DNA of 42,286 nucleotides, taken from positions 1 through 42,286 of IMG/VR virus record IMGVR_UViG_3300002231_001577. The stretch is one strand, 5' to 3'. The translations under genes were made by a program, and so were the position numbers. Origin of the DNA: a virus. Below the pieces are notes generated by a model. It did no database searches. It saw nothing but the letters and a program-made list of their open reading frames with translations, and was not told the DNA's origin. Positions 7,940-16,045 of this stretch are shown here, piece after piece. The stretch's first letter is position 1. Each line of letters starts with the position of its first letter.

Positions 7940-9872
7940 CTAAGTACCCCATAGAATCAAAAACAGGTTCAGCTGATTTTATCCAGCGCTCAGTCAATGT
8001 GGATTCTACACCCACTGGCATTCCAGGCATGACCTCTTGCATACCAGTAACCATAGCAATCTCAAGCCCATCAACTATACTCTGCCGTCTCGCCTTATCA
8101 CTAAAATTAGGAATCTGAAAAAGAATTTCATCGTGTATGAAAAGTTTCTGGCAGCATCCAAAATACTCCGGATTCGTGTAGCAAAGCTCAAAGGTTTTAA
8201 TGATGCCACGCTTCGCGCCATCTGCAGCAAGTCCCTGAAAGTAGCTGTTACAAGCACTACAGTAACTAGCACCAGCGCGAATCCTATCTGTTGAAACCTG
8301 GTTAATAGTGAATCCATCTGCGTCTCCTTCCAGTGAAGAAATAAAATCAAAATAGCTTTCCATCTCTGGATACGTGCGCTTCATCCATGTGTCTTTCAGC
8401 ACCTCTGCTTTCTCTACAGTTATGTCTACGCCATAACCACCTCGCGCAAAGTCAACAAACGTCGCGGCTCCTAGTCCGCCAGGCAGCCCAAAGTTAACGG
8501 CCTTCGCCATTTGCCTATACTGCTTTACTGTCTTACATTTCTCTTTGTGTCCCGCAAGTATATCTTCGTACGTAGTGTACTCCTCCCTTCCCTCGGCTTT
8601 CATAATTTCAATAGCCGTCATAAGGTGAGGGTCTTTACCTGATAGAATAGTCTGGTATAGCATCAACTCGCTCTCTGGTTTTCCAAGCACCATTTTAGTT
8701 ACATAGGCCAGCGCCACCAACTCTATATAGCTGTAGTCAATGGCTAACAACAAATGCCCTGGATCCGGTACCAGGCATTCTCTGTAACCAGCCTCCCTCG
8801 GAAAGTTTTGTGAGTTGGGGTTTTTGCTAGAGGTCCTGCCTGTTTCCATGAGTATATTGAATTGAGAGTGCATTCTCTCTACAGACAACGGCTTCACGTA
8901 CTTTGACTGGTTTGAAAGATCAGCTGATACTTTCTGATACGTCTGTAATGTTTTTGAATAAGGAGCAAGTAAAGACACTGCGTCCTTGTCACAAGAGATA
9001 TTCCCCTCAGTCTTTCCAGCTGCGATCATCTTATCTGTAGGGTCTTTTCTCGGGACTGCAATATCAGCCTCTTCTGCTGCCAACGTTATTATTCTCTGAA
9101 ATACTTTCTTCTGTTGCTTGTAAGGAAAGTCTGGGTGCGTCTTTTCTTTCTTAGGATCATATGCGTACAACTTTGCGGTCTCTAGCTTTGGTAGGTTCTC
9201 TGCAATGTTCTCTTGTATTCTATGCTTGAGTGCTGTAAAGGCTTTTGGATCAGTAGCAAAACCTATAGTGGTCATCATCCGCAAACAAAAGTCTGCGTAT
9301 GCCTGGTAGTACATATCATCCATAGGCGCTCCGAACTTAGCAAGCTGTGCCTTGTATAACTCCAGTGTAACCCAAGGATCATCAAGTGCGTACTTGGTTG
9401 CATCAGCTGGCCACTCAGCCAAGGGTACACCATCAAGTTCATTGTACCTCAAACGCCAAATGTCGTCCCCTTCCTTAGTTGCGCTTATGTCTATGTTGGT
9501 ATGCCTCTCGTAACATGTTGCGAGATTAAACTTTAGCGTATTGAATAGATAAGAGTTACGAGCCAAATAGTTTAGCCTCTCATTTATCTGAGTACATACT
9601 ATGCGCTTACTCTGGTATAAATCTATTATTACTGGCAGTAGTTCGTTGTAATTAACAACAAGTACTGTGGTATCAAATGCTGCGTTATGCATAACAAACG
9701 TGTAATTAGTTTGCTCTGCCCAATACTTGAAATTCTCAACTACCCCATCTCTATCACAAATAGCGTCTTGCCTGCCCTCCATCTCCCACGCAAAAGTGCC
9801 ACAAACCAGCCTTGGTGTAGGCTGGTCTGGAGCAATTAGGTGGGTTTCAGTATCAAACCCTACTGCGTTCAC
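7923..9872 (-). CDS. polA: family A DNA polymerase with 3'-5' exonuclease
   Basis: Replicative polymerase of the phage. Of 649 residues, the N-terminal third is a DEDDy exonuclease: D7 and E9 in FDTET, HNAAFD at 62-67, and YALDDPWVT at 161-169. The polymerase part carries METGRTSSKNPNSQNFPR at about 342-359. Motif A is DYSYIE with D379, motif B is RQMAKAVNFGLPGG with R453 and K457, and motif C is HDE at 580-582. All catalytic residues are present and the frame is intact. There is no 5'-3' exonuclease domain, as usual for phage members. The start is GTG immediately after the preceding stop, with only a weak ribosome site, and is supported because exonuclease motif I begins at residue 6. Confidence 0.95.
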   Translation of the reverse strand: MNAVGFDTETHLIAPDQPTPRLVCGTFAWEMEGRQDAICDRDGVVENFKYWAEQTNYTFVMHNAAFDTTVLVVNYNELLPVIIDLYQSKRIVCTQINERLNYLARNSYLFNTLKFNLATCYERHTNIDISATKEGDDIWRLRYNELDGVPLAEWPADATKYALDDPWVTLELYKAQLAKFGAPMDDMYYQAYADFCLRMMTTIGFATDPKAFTALKHRIQENIAENLPKLETAKLYAYDPKKEKTHPDFPYKQQKKVFQRIITLAAEEADIAVPRKDPTDKMIAAGKTEGNISCDKDAVSLLAPYSKTLQTYQKVSADLSNQSKYVKPLSVERMHSQFNILMETGRTSSKNPNSQNFPREAGYRECLVPDPGHLLLAIDYSYIELVALAYVTKMVLGKPESELMLYQTILSGKDPHLMTAIEIMKAEGREEYTTYEDILAGHKEKCKTVKQYRQMAKAVNFGLPGGLGAATFVDFARGGYGVDITVEKAEVLKDTWMKRTYPEMESYFDFISSLEGDADGFTINQVSTDRIRAGASYCSACNSYFQGLAADGAKRGIIKTFELCYTNPEYFGCCQKLFIHDEILFQIPNFSDKARRQSIVDGLEIAMVTGMQEVMPGMPVGVESTLTERWIKSAEPVFDSMGYLDVYKG

Positions 9873-10568
9873 TTATCGGGCAGCTGGGGGTTGGGGAGCA
9901 ACTGGCGCAACGGGTGCTGCGGGTGCTGCGGGCGCGGCTGCTGGTGCTGCTGGTGCTGCTGGTGCTGCTGGTGCTGCTGGTGCTGCTGGTGCTGCTGGTG
10001 CTGCTGGTGCTGCGGGTGCTGCGGGTGCTGCGGGTGCTGCTGGAGTAGGTGCAGGCTGGCCTTGCTTCGCTGCAAAATATTCATTGACGATCTTATATGC
10101 GTCAATTGCTTGCAGTGGCGTTATCTCGTAGTTGGTGAAGTCCAACTCCGGTCTGGCCTTCTGCGGCTTGGTTGCGCTTATCACCTGAATGGGTATCCCA
10201 TCAAAAGCTCCGTCCAAAAATGCATCCACATACACAGGGTTTTCACGAATGTATTTATCATCTTGCCCCGCTATGTTGCAGATAATGCGCATGATCTTCC
10301 TTCGAGAAGAATCACTGTCTTTGTAGTAAAGGCCAAAGGGGGCCAACTCAATGCCAGCGTTAGCGGCATCCTGCGCCATCTTCTGCACTACCTCATTGTT
10401 TGAGGCGTTGCATACAAAGTCCATCACAACGGCTGGGCCACTGTGAGGAGTAATCTCTTTTACGGCTGCCAAGTAGCCGTGGTGTGTTCCGTCCATGCTC
10501 CGGTCGGATAAACGCTGACCCATGCCTCCTGCGGCTGTCTCGGTCTTTATCGAATCTCTCATTCCCAT
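9873..10568 (-). CDS. unknown replication-region protein with Ala-Ala-Pro repeat tail
   Basis: The product starts MGMRDSIKTETAAGGMGQRL. AGGAGA lies 6 bases upstream of the ATG at 10568, which is preferred over longer frames reaching back to 10655. The first 150 residues are globular (YLAAVKEITPHSGPAVVMDF; DDKYIRENPVYVDAFLDGAF), possibly an OB-like or nucleic-acid-associated domain. From about residue 170 it is a disordered tail of roughly 15 Ala-Ala-Pro units. The gene lies between the helicase and the polymerase with a clear promoter just upstream. The position and architecture (globular domain plus disordered tail) would suit a single-strand-binding or recombination mediator protein, but no family is recognised and this is inference. 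Confidence 0.72.
   Translation of the reverse strand: MGMRDSIKTETAAGGMGQRLSDRSMDGTHHGYLAAVKEITPHSGPAVVMDFVCNASNNEVVQKMAQDAANAGIELAPFGLYYKDSDSSRRKIMRIICNIAGQDDKYIRENPVYVDAFLDGAFDGIPIQVISATKPQKARPELDFTNYEITPLQAIDAYKIVNEYFAAKQGQPAPTPAAPAAPAAPAAPAAPAAPAAPAAPAAPAAPAAPAAAPAAPAAPVAPVAPQPPAAR
9913..10048. repeat. 9-base tandem repeat coding for Ala-Ala-Pro
   Basis: About 15 units of the 9-mer GGTGCTGCT (plus strand) with drift between GCT, GCG and GCC, in frame with the gene at 9873-10568. Such a repeat can gain or lose whole units without breaking the frame. Unit number may also be misassembled. Confidence 0.9.
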
Positions 10569-10627
10569 CTTTACTCTCCTTTGAAATTGAAGTTGAAATT
10601 GTAGGCGAAATTGCCTTGGGAAACTAT

Positions 10628-10655
10628 AGTATAATCTTGATAGTCTGGGTGTCAA
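10628..10655 (-). promoter_or_regulatory. sigma-70-type promoter
   Basis: On the minus strand, TTGACA (10655-10650) is followed by 16 bases and TATACT (10633-10628). It lies between the helicase stop at 10662 and the ATG at 10568, giving a leader of about 50 bases. Spacing and both boxes are the same as in the rightward early promoter at 19961-19988. Confidence 0.75.
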
Positions 10656-10661
10656 GAGTGA

Positions 10662-12527
10662 TTACAAAATATATTTCAATCTGCTTATATCCAAACCCTC
10701 TTTTGAGTTCCTGGCCGACTTTGCAAAATCGCTATTATCATAGTCAGCATAGAGCAATTTCTGTGCTCCAGCCCCCGTCTCTTCCATGTACCTGGCCTGA
10801 GACAAAGTCTTCAGGAACCGTAGCCTCTCCGCCCTCGTTGCACAGGATACGTGTACCCGTACTTCATCTGCTTCCTGGCCTGCTCTGTGGCACCTTCCGA
10901 TCCCTTGCTCCCACGCTGCTGCACCACTGGTCCATTCGAGATAGAGCTGTCGATTGTATTTCTGGAGATTTTTGCCAGTTCCATGAGCGCGTAACGCACA
11001 TACCAGAACGTTTCCGCTACCGGCAAAATTAGAATAATCGCAATCGGCAGGACAATAAAGTACACTATCAAACAGATTATCCAAATACTCATACAGCTTT
11101 TCTCCCATCAAATTCCAGTTATACCAAATGATACCGCCTGTAGCATCCAAATCCCTTACCCACTCTTCGGCTTGCTTCAACTTCCAGTCACTCAGCCATA
11201 CCTCTCTGCGGGACTTCTTAGGTTCATCCCCGTCATGGTATGCTTCGTCATATACTGCCTGAAGCCTTTTAACGTCTGGGGCTCTCGCACGTAATCCTTC
11301 CAGCACCAGGAACGGAGTATCAAAGTCTCTTTCCTTCCTGCGGTCTAAAAACTTTCTTAGCGCCTTTTTGAACTTAGTGTGTCTCTCTGCTTTTTCCAAA
11401 ACGTGTACCGGAGTATCCGGTGTAAAGAAGCATTCATAATAGAATCCGTTTATGAGCTGGTTCAAATACCTACCATACTCCAGTGCACTCTCTATGATAT
11501 TTCCATCCGGTGTCACCCACTTGTCAGTAAGGTTGTGTATGTGGTGGCTAATGTCATGCGGTACGTGAGTGAACATCTGAGTTTCAATACTCAATGCGCA
11601 ATCAACTGAACTGCCTGAGGTAGCTACCACCCCTGGGCAGGAGTGAAGTCTCTGAGCGTAGATCTTACGGAAGTGTTCTTGAGTTACTGCCTTGTATGGG
11701 AATAGCTCATTCTGCTGTGCCCAATCAACCAGAGACTGTACGTCGTGGCTTCTCTGGTTCCACATAGAGTTGAACATGTCTTCGGTGTCTGGCCTCAGCA
11801 ACTCATCCCACTCATTCAAAACTATCCAGGTATCCGGCAGTGGGCTCCTGGACTTGAGCGACATATCCAGCAAATGTTTATAGTCCTTAATGCTTCGCTT
11901 AGTCATTGTTCCAGACATACAACAAAACCTGGCTTCAGACTGCCATATCAAATATCTCTGTAGCCTCTTTGTCCTGGCCGACTTCTGGTTACCAATGTAG
12001 TGGCACTCATCAGCAATTACCAAATCAGCATCATCCATCATATCCAACATATCCTCAGCATCTTTGACTGACAGTAAACTATAAGGGAACACCATCAAAC
12101 CTCGCCAGTCTTTTGCTAGCTTGTCTCTCCTCTCTTCCCTCGTCAAGCCATGCAAACTATGTATCTCGTATAGCTCCCCAAACTCTGCAACAAATGCTGG
12201 CCAGTCTGCCTTTAGCAGCTGGTCACATATTCTCGGGGGAATTAAAAGTACTGCTCTGTCGGAATCCAGCACATGCGGCAAGAGTAGGGAGATTAGTGTC
12301 TTACCGTGACCTACTCCTATCGGTGCAAACAGGCCATCATACTCATACGCTGTAGCCAATGCGTCTGCTTGCACTGGCCACAGGTCCATATTCTCTCCCC
12401 TCAACAATTCTCTGAGTGCTGGGGCGTACTTATTTGTAAACTCTATGGGGGCCTGCTGTAGCTTGTGCTTATTCATAGCACCAAGCCCAGCGGCCTCACG
12501 AGCTCTCAGTATCTCGTCACTTATCAT
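10662..12527 (-). CDS. SF2 helicase, SNF2-like
   Basis: ATP-dependent DNA translocase or helicase of 621 residues. Motif I is GVGHGKT at 71-77, motif II is DECH at 173-176, motif III is SGT at 205-207, and motif VI is QGIGRCHRAGQ near residue 545. The last of these is the SNF2/RapA-style arginine-finger signature. The stretch LYLEWTSGAAAWEQGIGRCH corresponds to motifs V-VI. The frame is intact. The ATG overlaps the stop of the upstream HTH gene as ATGA. SNF2-like helicases in phage replication cassettes often accompany PolA and a resolvase, as here. The substrate (replication fork, recombination intermediate) is not deducible. Confidence 0.9.
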   Translation of the reverse strand: MISDEILRAREAAGLGAMNKHKLQQAPIEFTNKYAPALRELLRGENMDLWPVQADALATAYEYDGLFAPIGVGHGKTLISLLLPHVLDSDRAVLLIPPRICDQLLKADWPAFVAEFGELYEIHSLHGLTREERRDKLAKDWRGLMVFPYSLLSVKDAEDMLDMMDDADLVIADECHYIGNQKSARTKRLQRYLIWQSEARFCCMSGTMTKRSIKDYKHLLDMSLKSRSPLPDTWIVLNEWDELLRPDTEDMFNSMWNQRSHDVQSLVDWAQQNELFPYKAVTQEHFRKIYAQRLHSCPGVVATSGSSVDCALSIETQMFTHVPHDISHHIHNLTDKWVTPDGNIIESALEYGRYLNQLINGFYYECFFTPDTPVHVLEKAERHTKFKKALRKFLDRRKERDFDTPFLVLEGLRARAPDVKRLQAVYDEAYHDGDEPKKSRREVWLSDWKLKQAEEWVRDLDATGGIIWYNWNLMGEKLYEYLDNLFDSVLYCPADCDYSNFAGSGNVLVCALRAHGTGKNLQKYNRQLYLEWTSGAAAWEQGIGRCHRAGQEADEVRVHVSCATRAERLRFLKTLSQARYMEETGAGAQKLLYADYDNSDFAKSARNSKEGLDISRLKYIL

Positions 12528-12789
12528 TCCAGCTCAAGTCTTTTTGCTGTAGCTCTGGCCTTATCCAACCACGATTCTATCCGCAAAAGTCTGTCCCTGG
12601 TCAATCCTCTACGCACCTCACACATGAAACGACTGAACGCCGTCTCATGCATCTCAAGCAAATTAGCCATGTCTTTCTGGGTCGTACCCCATTACGCGGT
12701 AGGTACCTGTCCAAGTTATTCTTTAGTCCAACAAGGTACCTGGCTTTTACCTCATCAGCTTTCTTTTCTGCTGTCTTTAGGCGATCCAT
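12524..12789 (-). CDS. small helix-turn-helix protein (one frame break)
   Basis: The merged protein has 88 residues. It starts MDRLKTAEKKADEVKARYLV with GAGGA 8 bases upstream. A base is missing in the CCC run at 12679-12681. Restoring it gives VRPQKDMANLLEMHETAFSR followed by EVRRGLTRDRLLRIESWLDK, a typical XRE-like helix-turn-helix (Q-x-x-M-A-x-L-L-x-M-x-E-x-x-F-S-R). As read, the first frame stops at 12601. The repaired gene ends in the TGA overlapping the helicase start. It could be a small DNA-binding regulator or replication accessory protein. It overlaps the resolvase gene by 13 bases. Confidence 0.75.
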
Positions 12790-13244
12790 CCTTGTTTCCT
12801 CAAATAAAAGTCCCCTATCGCAATAGCGTCCAGGTAATCCTCAGGCCCAGACTTCTTGTCTATGTCGTACTTATCGCGAATCCTTTGGTGAATGACGCGC
12901 TTAGGCACGCCACCGTTCCACTCTGAAGGCGTATAAGTAACACATTCGCAACCCTTGAATCCATGCAGTTTGCATACCATAGAGAAGCAAACTGCATGTA
13001 AATCAAGTAGTTGCTGTTTCTGCATTCGTTCCCTTGATCCACGGTATGTTTGCACTTCTGCGACTATAGTTTCTATCCAATGGCCTGCAGGCATACTGTC
13101 GTACACTCTGCTGACCATCTCAATAATTGCGTCTGATCCCGTTATTCTACTGGGGACTTCAACATTGTAGTGCTCAACTAAGGTGCAGTCATTGAATATC
13201 GCTATTCCGGTGCAATGCATGGATGGATCAAGGGCGACAAGCAT
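12777..13244 (-). CDS. RuvC-like Holliday junction resolvase
   Basis: 155 residues with the RNase H fold layout of RuvC-type resolvases: ALDPSMHCTGIAIF (D6), IVAEVQ (E63), and a C-terminal acidic cluster GPEDYLDAIAIGDF (E135, D136, D139). These would coordinate two metal ions to cut branched DNA. Phages use such enzymes to resolve concatemers before packaging. The start ATG overlaps the preceding stop as TAATG. The frame is intact and the length is typical (RuvC about 170). Confidence 0.85.
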   Translation of the reverse strand: MLVALDPSMHCTGIAIFNDCTLVEHYNVEVPSRITGSDAIIEMVSRVYDSMPAGHWIETIVAEVQTYRGSRERMQKQQLLDLHAVCFSMVCKLHGFKGCECVTYTPSEWNGGVPKRVIHQRIRDKYDIDKKSGPEDYLDAIAIGDFYLRKQGWIA

Positions 13245-14251
13245 TATTTCAAACCTCTAATTACTGGGAATCCGATTCTCTCAAGCTCATCAACAACCAG
13301 GTTGTCCACTGGATCATTCCCGTTTGCTGAGATTAAGGAGTACTTACGGGCTTCAACTACTATCATACCAATCCTTCCAAGCATCTGCTTGACGGGCTCA
13401 TTATACTGGTGGCAACGTATATTTGGCAGCTTGTACTGTGCTGCTAGTTCTGCTTCAGCTGCAGCGTAGCATTCACTTAACGGCGATATAGGGCAGTTCT
13501 GTATGAAGCAATTCACTAAGATTGTAGTCTTTTCCTTCACCTGCTCATTCTGGGTGGGAGGAGCCACTGGCTGCTCTTTTACTGGGGGAGCCACTGGCGC
13601 GGCTGGTGGAGGAGTGGGAGCTGACTGCGCTGGGGGCTCAGGGACCACCAATTCATCGTCTACGTACACTTCGCCACCCTCAACTACCTCTACGTCCTCA
13701 GGTGGGGCAGGAGGGGCAGGAGGGGCAGGAGGCGCTACTGGTGCGGCAGGAGGCGCTACTGGTGGAGTGGGAGGCGCTACTGGTGGAGTGGGAGGGTTAG
13801 GCTGCACTGGCACCTCTTCACCTACGCTCTTTGCTGCTTCGGCTTCCATCTTCTGTAGTGCTGCTTCATAAAATTCGTGGAAAAGCTCCAGGTTGTTTGC
13901 GTCGCGCAACAGTGTTTCACGCTCTGCAGGGTAGGCTGTGCCCAGTGCTTTGAGGTTCTTCACCATCTGATAGCACTTTCTCGCCAGCTCTTTGCGGGTG
14001 TTCTTTCCTCCACCCTTCAAAACCTGATCCACGGTGGGTACGATTTGTACCTTCAATTCGTCGCGGCAAACATCTTCCATCTTCCTGTGGAGCATCTCCA
14101 CTTTGCGTTGGTAGTCTGCTGAGATATGTTCTTTCGCTGATAGACGGGTCTTGTCCCACTCTGCTTCGGTCACGCCAAGGTCAACTTCGTAAGCTGATAG
14201 GTCCAGCTCGGGGAAAGTTGCCTCAGGTTTAGGCACTGCGGCGGCAACCAT
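13244..14251 (-). CDS. unknown protein with Pro-Ala linker, 335 aa
   Basis: The N-terminal 145 residues are helical and charged (EAEWDKTRLSAKEHISADYQ; RKVEMLHRKMEDVCRDELKV). A long Pro/Ala/Val-rich disordered linker covers about 150-240, with PPTPPVAPPTPPVAPPAAP and an acidic insert EDVEVVEGGEVYVDDEL. A C-terminal globular domain (ILVNCFIQNCPISPL; NEPVKQMLGRIGMIVVEARK) follows. The gene sits between the Fe-S nuclease and the resolvase, so a DNA replication or recombination role is likely by context. No family is recognised. The ATG at 14251 lacks a strong ribosome site, so the start could be a few codons off. Confidence 0.7.
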   Translation of the reverse strand: MVAAAVPKPEATFPELDLSAYEVDLGVTEAEWDKTRLSAKEHISADYQRKVEMLHRKMEDVCRDELKVQIVPTVDQVLKGGGKNTRKELARKCYQMVKNLKALGTAYPAERETLLRDANNLELFHEFYEAALQKMEAEAAKSVGEEVPVQPNPPTPPVAPPTPPVAPPAAPVAPPAPPAPPAPPEDVEVVEGGEVYVDDELVVPEPPAQSAPTPPPAAPVAPPVKEQPVAPPTQNEQVKEKTTILVNCFIQNCPISPLSECYAAAEAELAAQYKLPNIRCHQYNEPVKQMLGRIGMIVVEARKYSLISANGNDPVDNLVVDELERIGFPVIRGLK

Positions 14252-14262
14252 AGTTGGGGGTT

Positions 14263-15237
14263 TTAAATCCCTTCCATTTGTTGCTTAAAGGGTTTTGCTG
14301 TCATTTTGCTTGCTGCTTGTAAAGGGCTCACAGGCTTGTCTAAATTCTCCATTGCTTTTTTCTCCAAATCAAAATTTTCACGTAAGCGTTTCACGGACAT
14401 ACCTCCATGACACACGGCTTGAAACGCACAGCCGGGGGAGGTCTTTGTTCTGTACTTGTTGCAGTGGTTGAGGTTCTGCTTAACCCCTCGCATTGCGGAA
14501 ATAAAATCGTCTGAGAAGCTTTCCTTGATCAACAACATCTTCGCTGATGCATCTTGGATTCGCTCCCAAACCATATCAATATGCTTATCAAGCATTTTTG
14601 CTTTCGCTGAACGTACCTCATTAGGCGACTTCTTTAGGTATTGAATGTGGCCAACAAACAATTTGTACTCTGCCAAGTCAGGAAGGGTTTTCCTGGTGTG
14701 TCGGCAGTACATGCCTATTTGAATATCGTTAACAAGGGTCTCAGGCGTTTCGCAATACTTGAAATTGCTGGTAGTCTTGTGGTCAAATATTAGTATTTCT
14801 TTTGCTGCATGGTTGATTAGGCGTAAATCTATGTAGCCTATATAATCAACGCCCTCTATGACTGAGCCTTTAATCTCAAGCTCTACGTCTGCGCTGTACT
14901 CAATCCAGGGCTGCAGTTTCTTTTTGGCATTGCGCACCAGTCGGGAAATTGTTTTGTATTCAATCTCAGTGCACTTCAACTTGAGTGTCTTTGCGATCTC
15001 ATCCTCATCATATTTGTCTACGTACTTAGCTACGAAGCGTACCTTCAGATCCTCAAAAGTATCTAAGGTTTCCCCACCACTGCGTATGTAGTATTCAACC
15101 GCCATGTGAAAGCAGCTCCCGAAATTCTGTGCTGGAGTGCTTGGGGGCTTTAGTTTCTGGACATACCCCAAGTACCATTTCATAGGGCAGTCCTCATACA
15201 TTTTAATTTGAGACGCTGAGGTTCTGATTGTAGTCAT
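14263..15237 (-). CDS. PD-(D/E)XK nuclease, Cas4/RecB-like, with probable Fe-S cluster
   Basis: 324 residues. Nuclease motifs in order are GSCFH (H44), GYIDL (D137), IFDHKTT (D152, K154) and DIQIGMY (Q173). Four cysteines are placed as in Cas4, AddB and Dna2: C17 in the N-terminal YEDCPMKWYLGY, and C259, C270 and C276 in a C-terminal HCNKYRTKTSPGCAFQAVC cluster, suggesting a 4Fe-4S staple. The family trims single-stranded ends. In phages such enzymes act in recombination-dependent replication. A clear promoter (15266-15293) lies just upstream. The ATG gives the start; its ribosome site is weak. The frame is intact. Confidence 0.88.
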   Translation of the reverse strand: MTTIRTSASQIKMYEDCPMKWYLGYVQKLKPPSTPAQNFGSCFHMAVEYYIRSGGETLDTFEDLKVRFVAKYVDKYDEDEIAKTLKLKCTEIEYKTISRLVRNAKKKLQPWIEYSADVELEIKGSVIEGVDYIGYIDLRLINHAAKEILIFDHKTTSNFKYCETPETLVNDIQIGMYCRHTRKTLPDLAEYKLFVGHIQYLKKSPNEVRSAKAKMLDKHIDMVWERIQDASAKMLLIKESFSDDFISAMRGVKQNLNHCNKYRTKTSPGCAFQAVCHGGMSVKRLRENFDLEKKAMENLDKPVSPLQAASKMTAKPFKQQMEGI

Positions 15238-15265
15238 ATTGCTTGAGTAAAGGTTAATGACTACT

Positions 15266-15293
15266 ATTTTAAACTATACACTCAGGATGTCAA
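15266..15293 (-). promoter_or_regulatory. sigma-70-type promoter before the Fe-S nuclease gene
   Basis: Minus strand TTGACA (15293-15288), 16-base spacer, TAAAAT (15271-15266). The -35 box overlaps the stop codon of the 38-aa gene upstream. It shares box and spacing with the promoters at 10628 and 19961. Confidence 0.68.
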
Positions 15294-15406
15294 GTGGTTT
15301 TATTATGTATTTTTTCCTCTTCCTCATCAAGCGCCATGAGCTCGGCTAGAAACACTGGGTCTTTCTCCAGCATTTCCAGCTCTTCTAGGTATTGCTCCTC
15401 AGTCAT
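15290..15406 (-). CDS. small acidic protein, 38 aa
   Basis: A short frame starting MTEEQYLEELEMLEKD and ending EEEEKIHNKTT, one acidic helix. AAGG lies about 11 bases upstream in a leader that is nearly repeated at 15955-15980. Length and composition are like acidic DNA-mimic or binding peptides of phages, but no function can be given. Confidence 0.5.
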   Translation of the reverse strand: MTEEQYLEELEMLEKDPVFLAELMALDEEEEKIHNKTT

Positions 15407-15431
15407 GTGCTACACGCCTTTATTTCTTGTT

Positions 15432-15818
15432 TTATAAATCAACTATCGGATTAGACGCTTTGTTTGCTGCCTCAAGTACTCCGCTCCAGTCAAGATACGG
15501 GCGCTTACCGCCCTCGCGTATGAGTGGCGCTCCGAAAGCTGCGTCATCGACATACAGCTCCGCGTAGCACTTGGGGCTGTTGGTCCAGTCAGTCTGCTCT
15601 GGATCCCTGTTGATGCCGCTCAGAGTAATATCATTATCCGCGAACCACTGAATGGCCTCAGCTAAATACTTACCGCTACGCATGGTGTATAGAAAAAGAG
15701 TATGCCCTTCGTCTACTAGTTGTTGCATCGTATCTACAGCGTCTGGCACATCTGGCCCTATCTGTGGAAACTGGTGTTCTACACAAGTCCCGTCAAAGTC
15801 TATTGCTATCTTCATCAT
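15432..15818 (-). CDS. HAD-superfamily hydrolase
   Basis: A 128-residue minimal HAD protein. Motif I is IAIDFDGT near residues 4-11 (two Asp, nucleophile and acid/base). Motif II is LYTMRSG (T/S with following R), and an acidic motif AELYVDDAAFG near 90-100 serves as motif IV. There is no cap domain. Such small phage HADs are predicted phosphatases; the substrate (nucleotide, polynucleotide end, sugar phosphate) is unknown. Two adjacent ATG codons (15818, 15815) follow AAGGA. The second has better spacing. It overlaps the upstream 53-aa gene by 26 bases. Confidence 0.85.
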   Translation of the reverse strand: MMKIAIDFDGTCVEHQFPQIGPDVPDAVDTMQQLVDEGHTLFLYTMRSGKYLAEAIQWFADNDITLSGINRDPEQTDWTNSPKCYAELYVDDAAFGAPLIREGGKRPYLDWSGVLEAANKASNPIVDL

Positions 15819-15954
15819 CAAATCCTTCGCACGTTAAAACATCACACAAAAACCCATCTACATGGGCGCAACCGTATTTCCTGTGAAAATCACAATGGCG
15901 TACTGGGTCAGGCAGTTTCCACAACTCCCACATTCTTTTAAGTAATCTAAGCAC
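15793..15954 (-). CDS. small Cys/His protein, 53 aa
   Basis: A GTG start overlaps the previous stop (GTGCTTAG), with AAGG 7 bases upstream. The peptide begins LRLLKRMWELWKLPDP after the initiator and then has CDFHRKYGCAHVDGFLCDV and one further Cys, a compact set of Cys and His that could bind zinc. It ends inside the HAD gene in another frame. Unrecognised, but well placed in the overlapping gene string. Confidence 0.5.
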   Translation of the reverse strand: MLRLLKRMWELWKLPDPVRHCDFHRKYGCAHVDGFLCDVLTCEGFDDEDSNRL

Positions 15955-16045
15955 TACAAGCCTTTATTTCTTGTTTACATAAAGGACACACCACTGTGCA
16001 ATTATCCTTCTCCTCCATTCTCGTTGAACATACTGGGCAAATCAT
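15947..16045 (-). CDS. 32-aa zinc-ribbon peptide
   Basis: MICPVCSTRMEEKDN then CPLCKQEIKAC: two CxxC pairs, the smallest complete zinc ribbon. The ATG overlaps the primase-helicase stop as ATGA, with GAGGAAG upstream. It probably binds zinc. The role is unknown but it fits the many zinc-ribbon proteins of this phage. Confidence 0.65.
   Translation of the reverse strand: MICPVCSTRMEEKDNCTVVCPLCKQEIKACSA

Noticed and set aside
9840-10403. Cys/Trp/Gly-rich plus-strand frame with a CCWCCW repeat
   Set aside because: It is the antisense reading of the Ala-Ala-Pro repeat.
10811-11092. 93-residue minus-strand frame with a very hydrophobic N-terminus inside the helicase gene
   Set aside because: It lies wholly within the intact SNF2 helicase frame with all motifs, has no ribosome site and looks like an out-of-frame reading.
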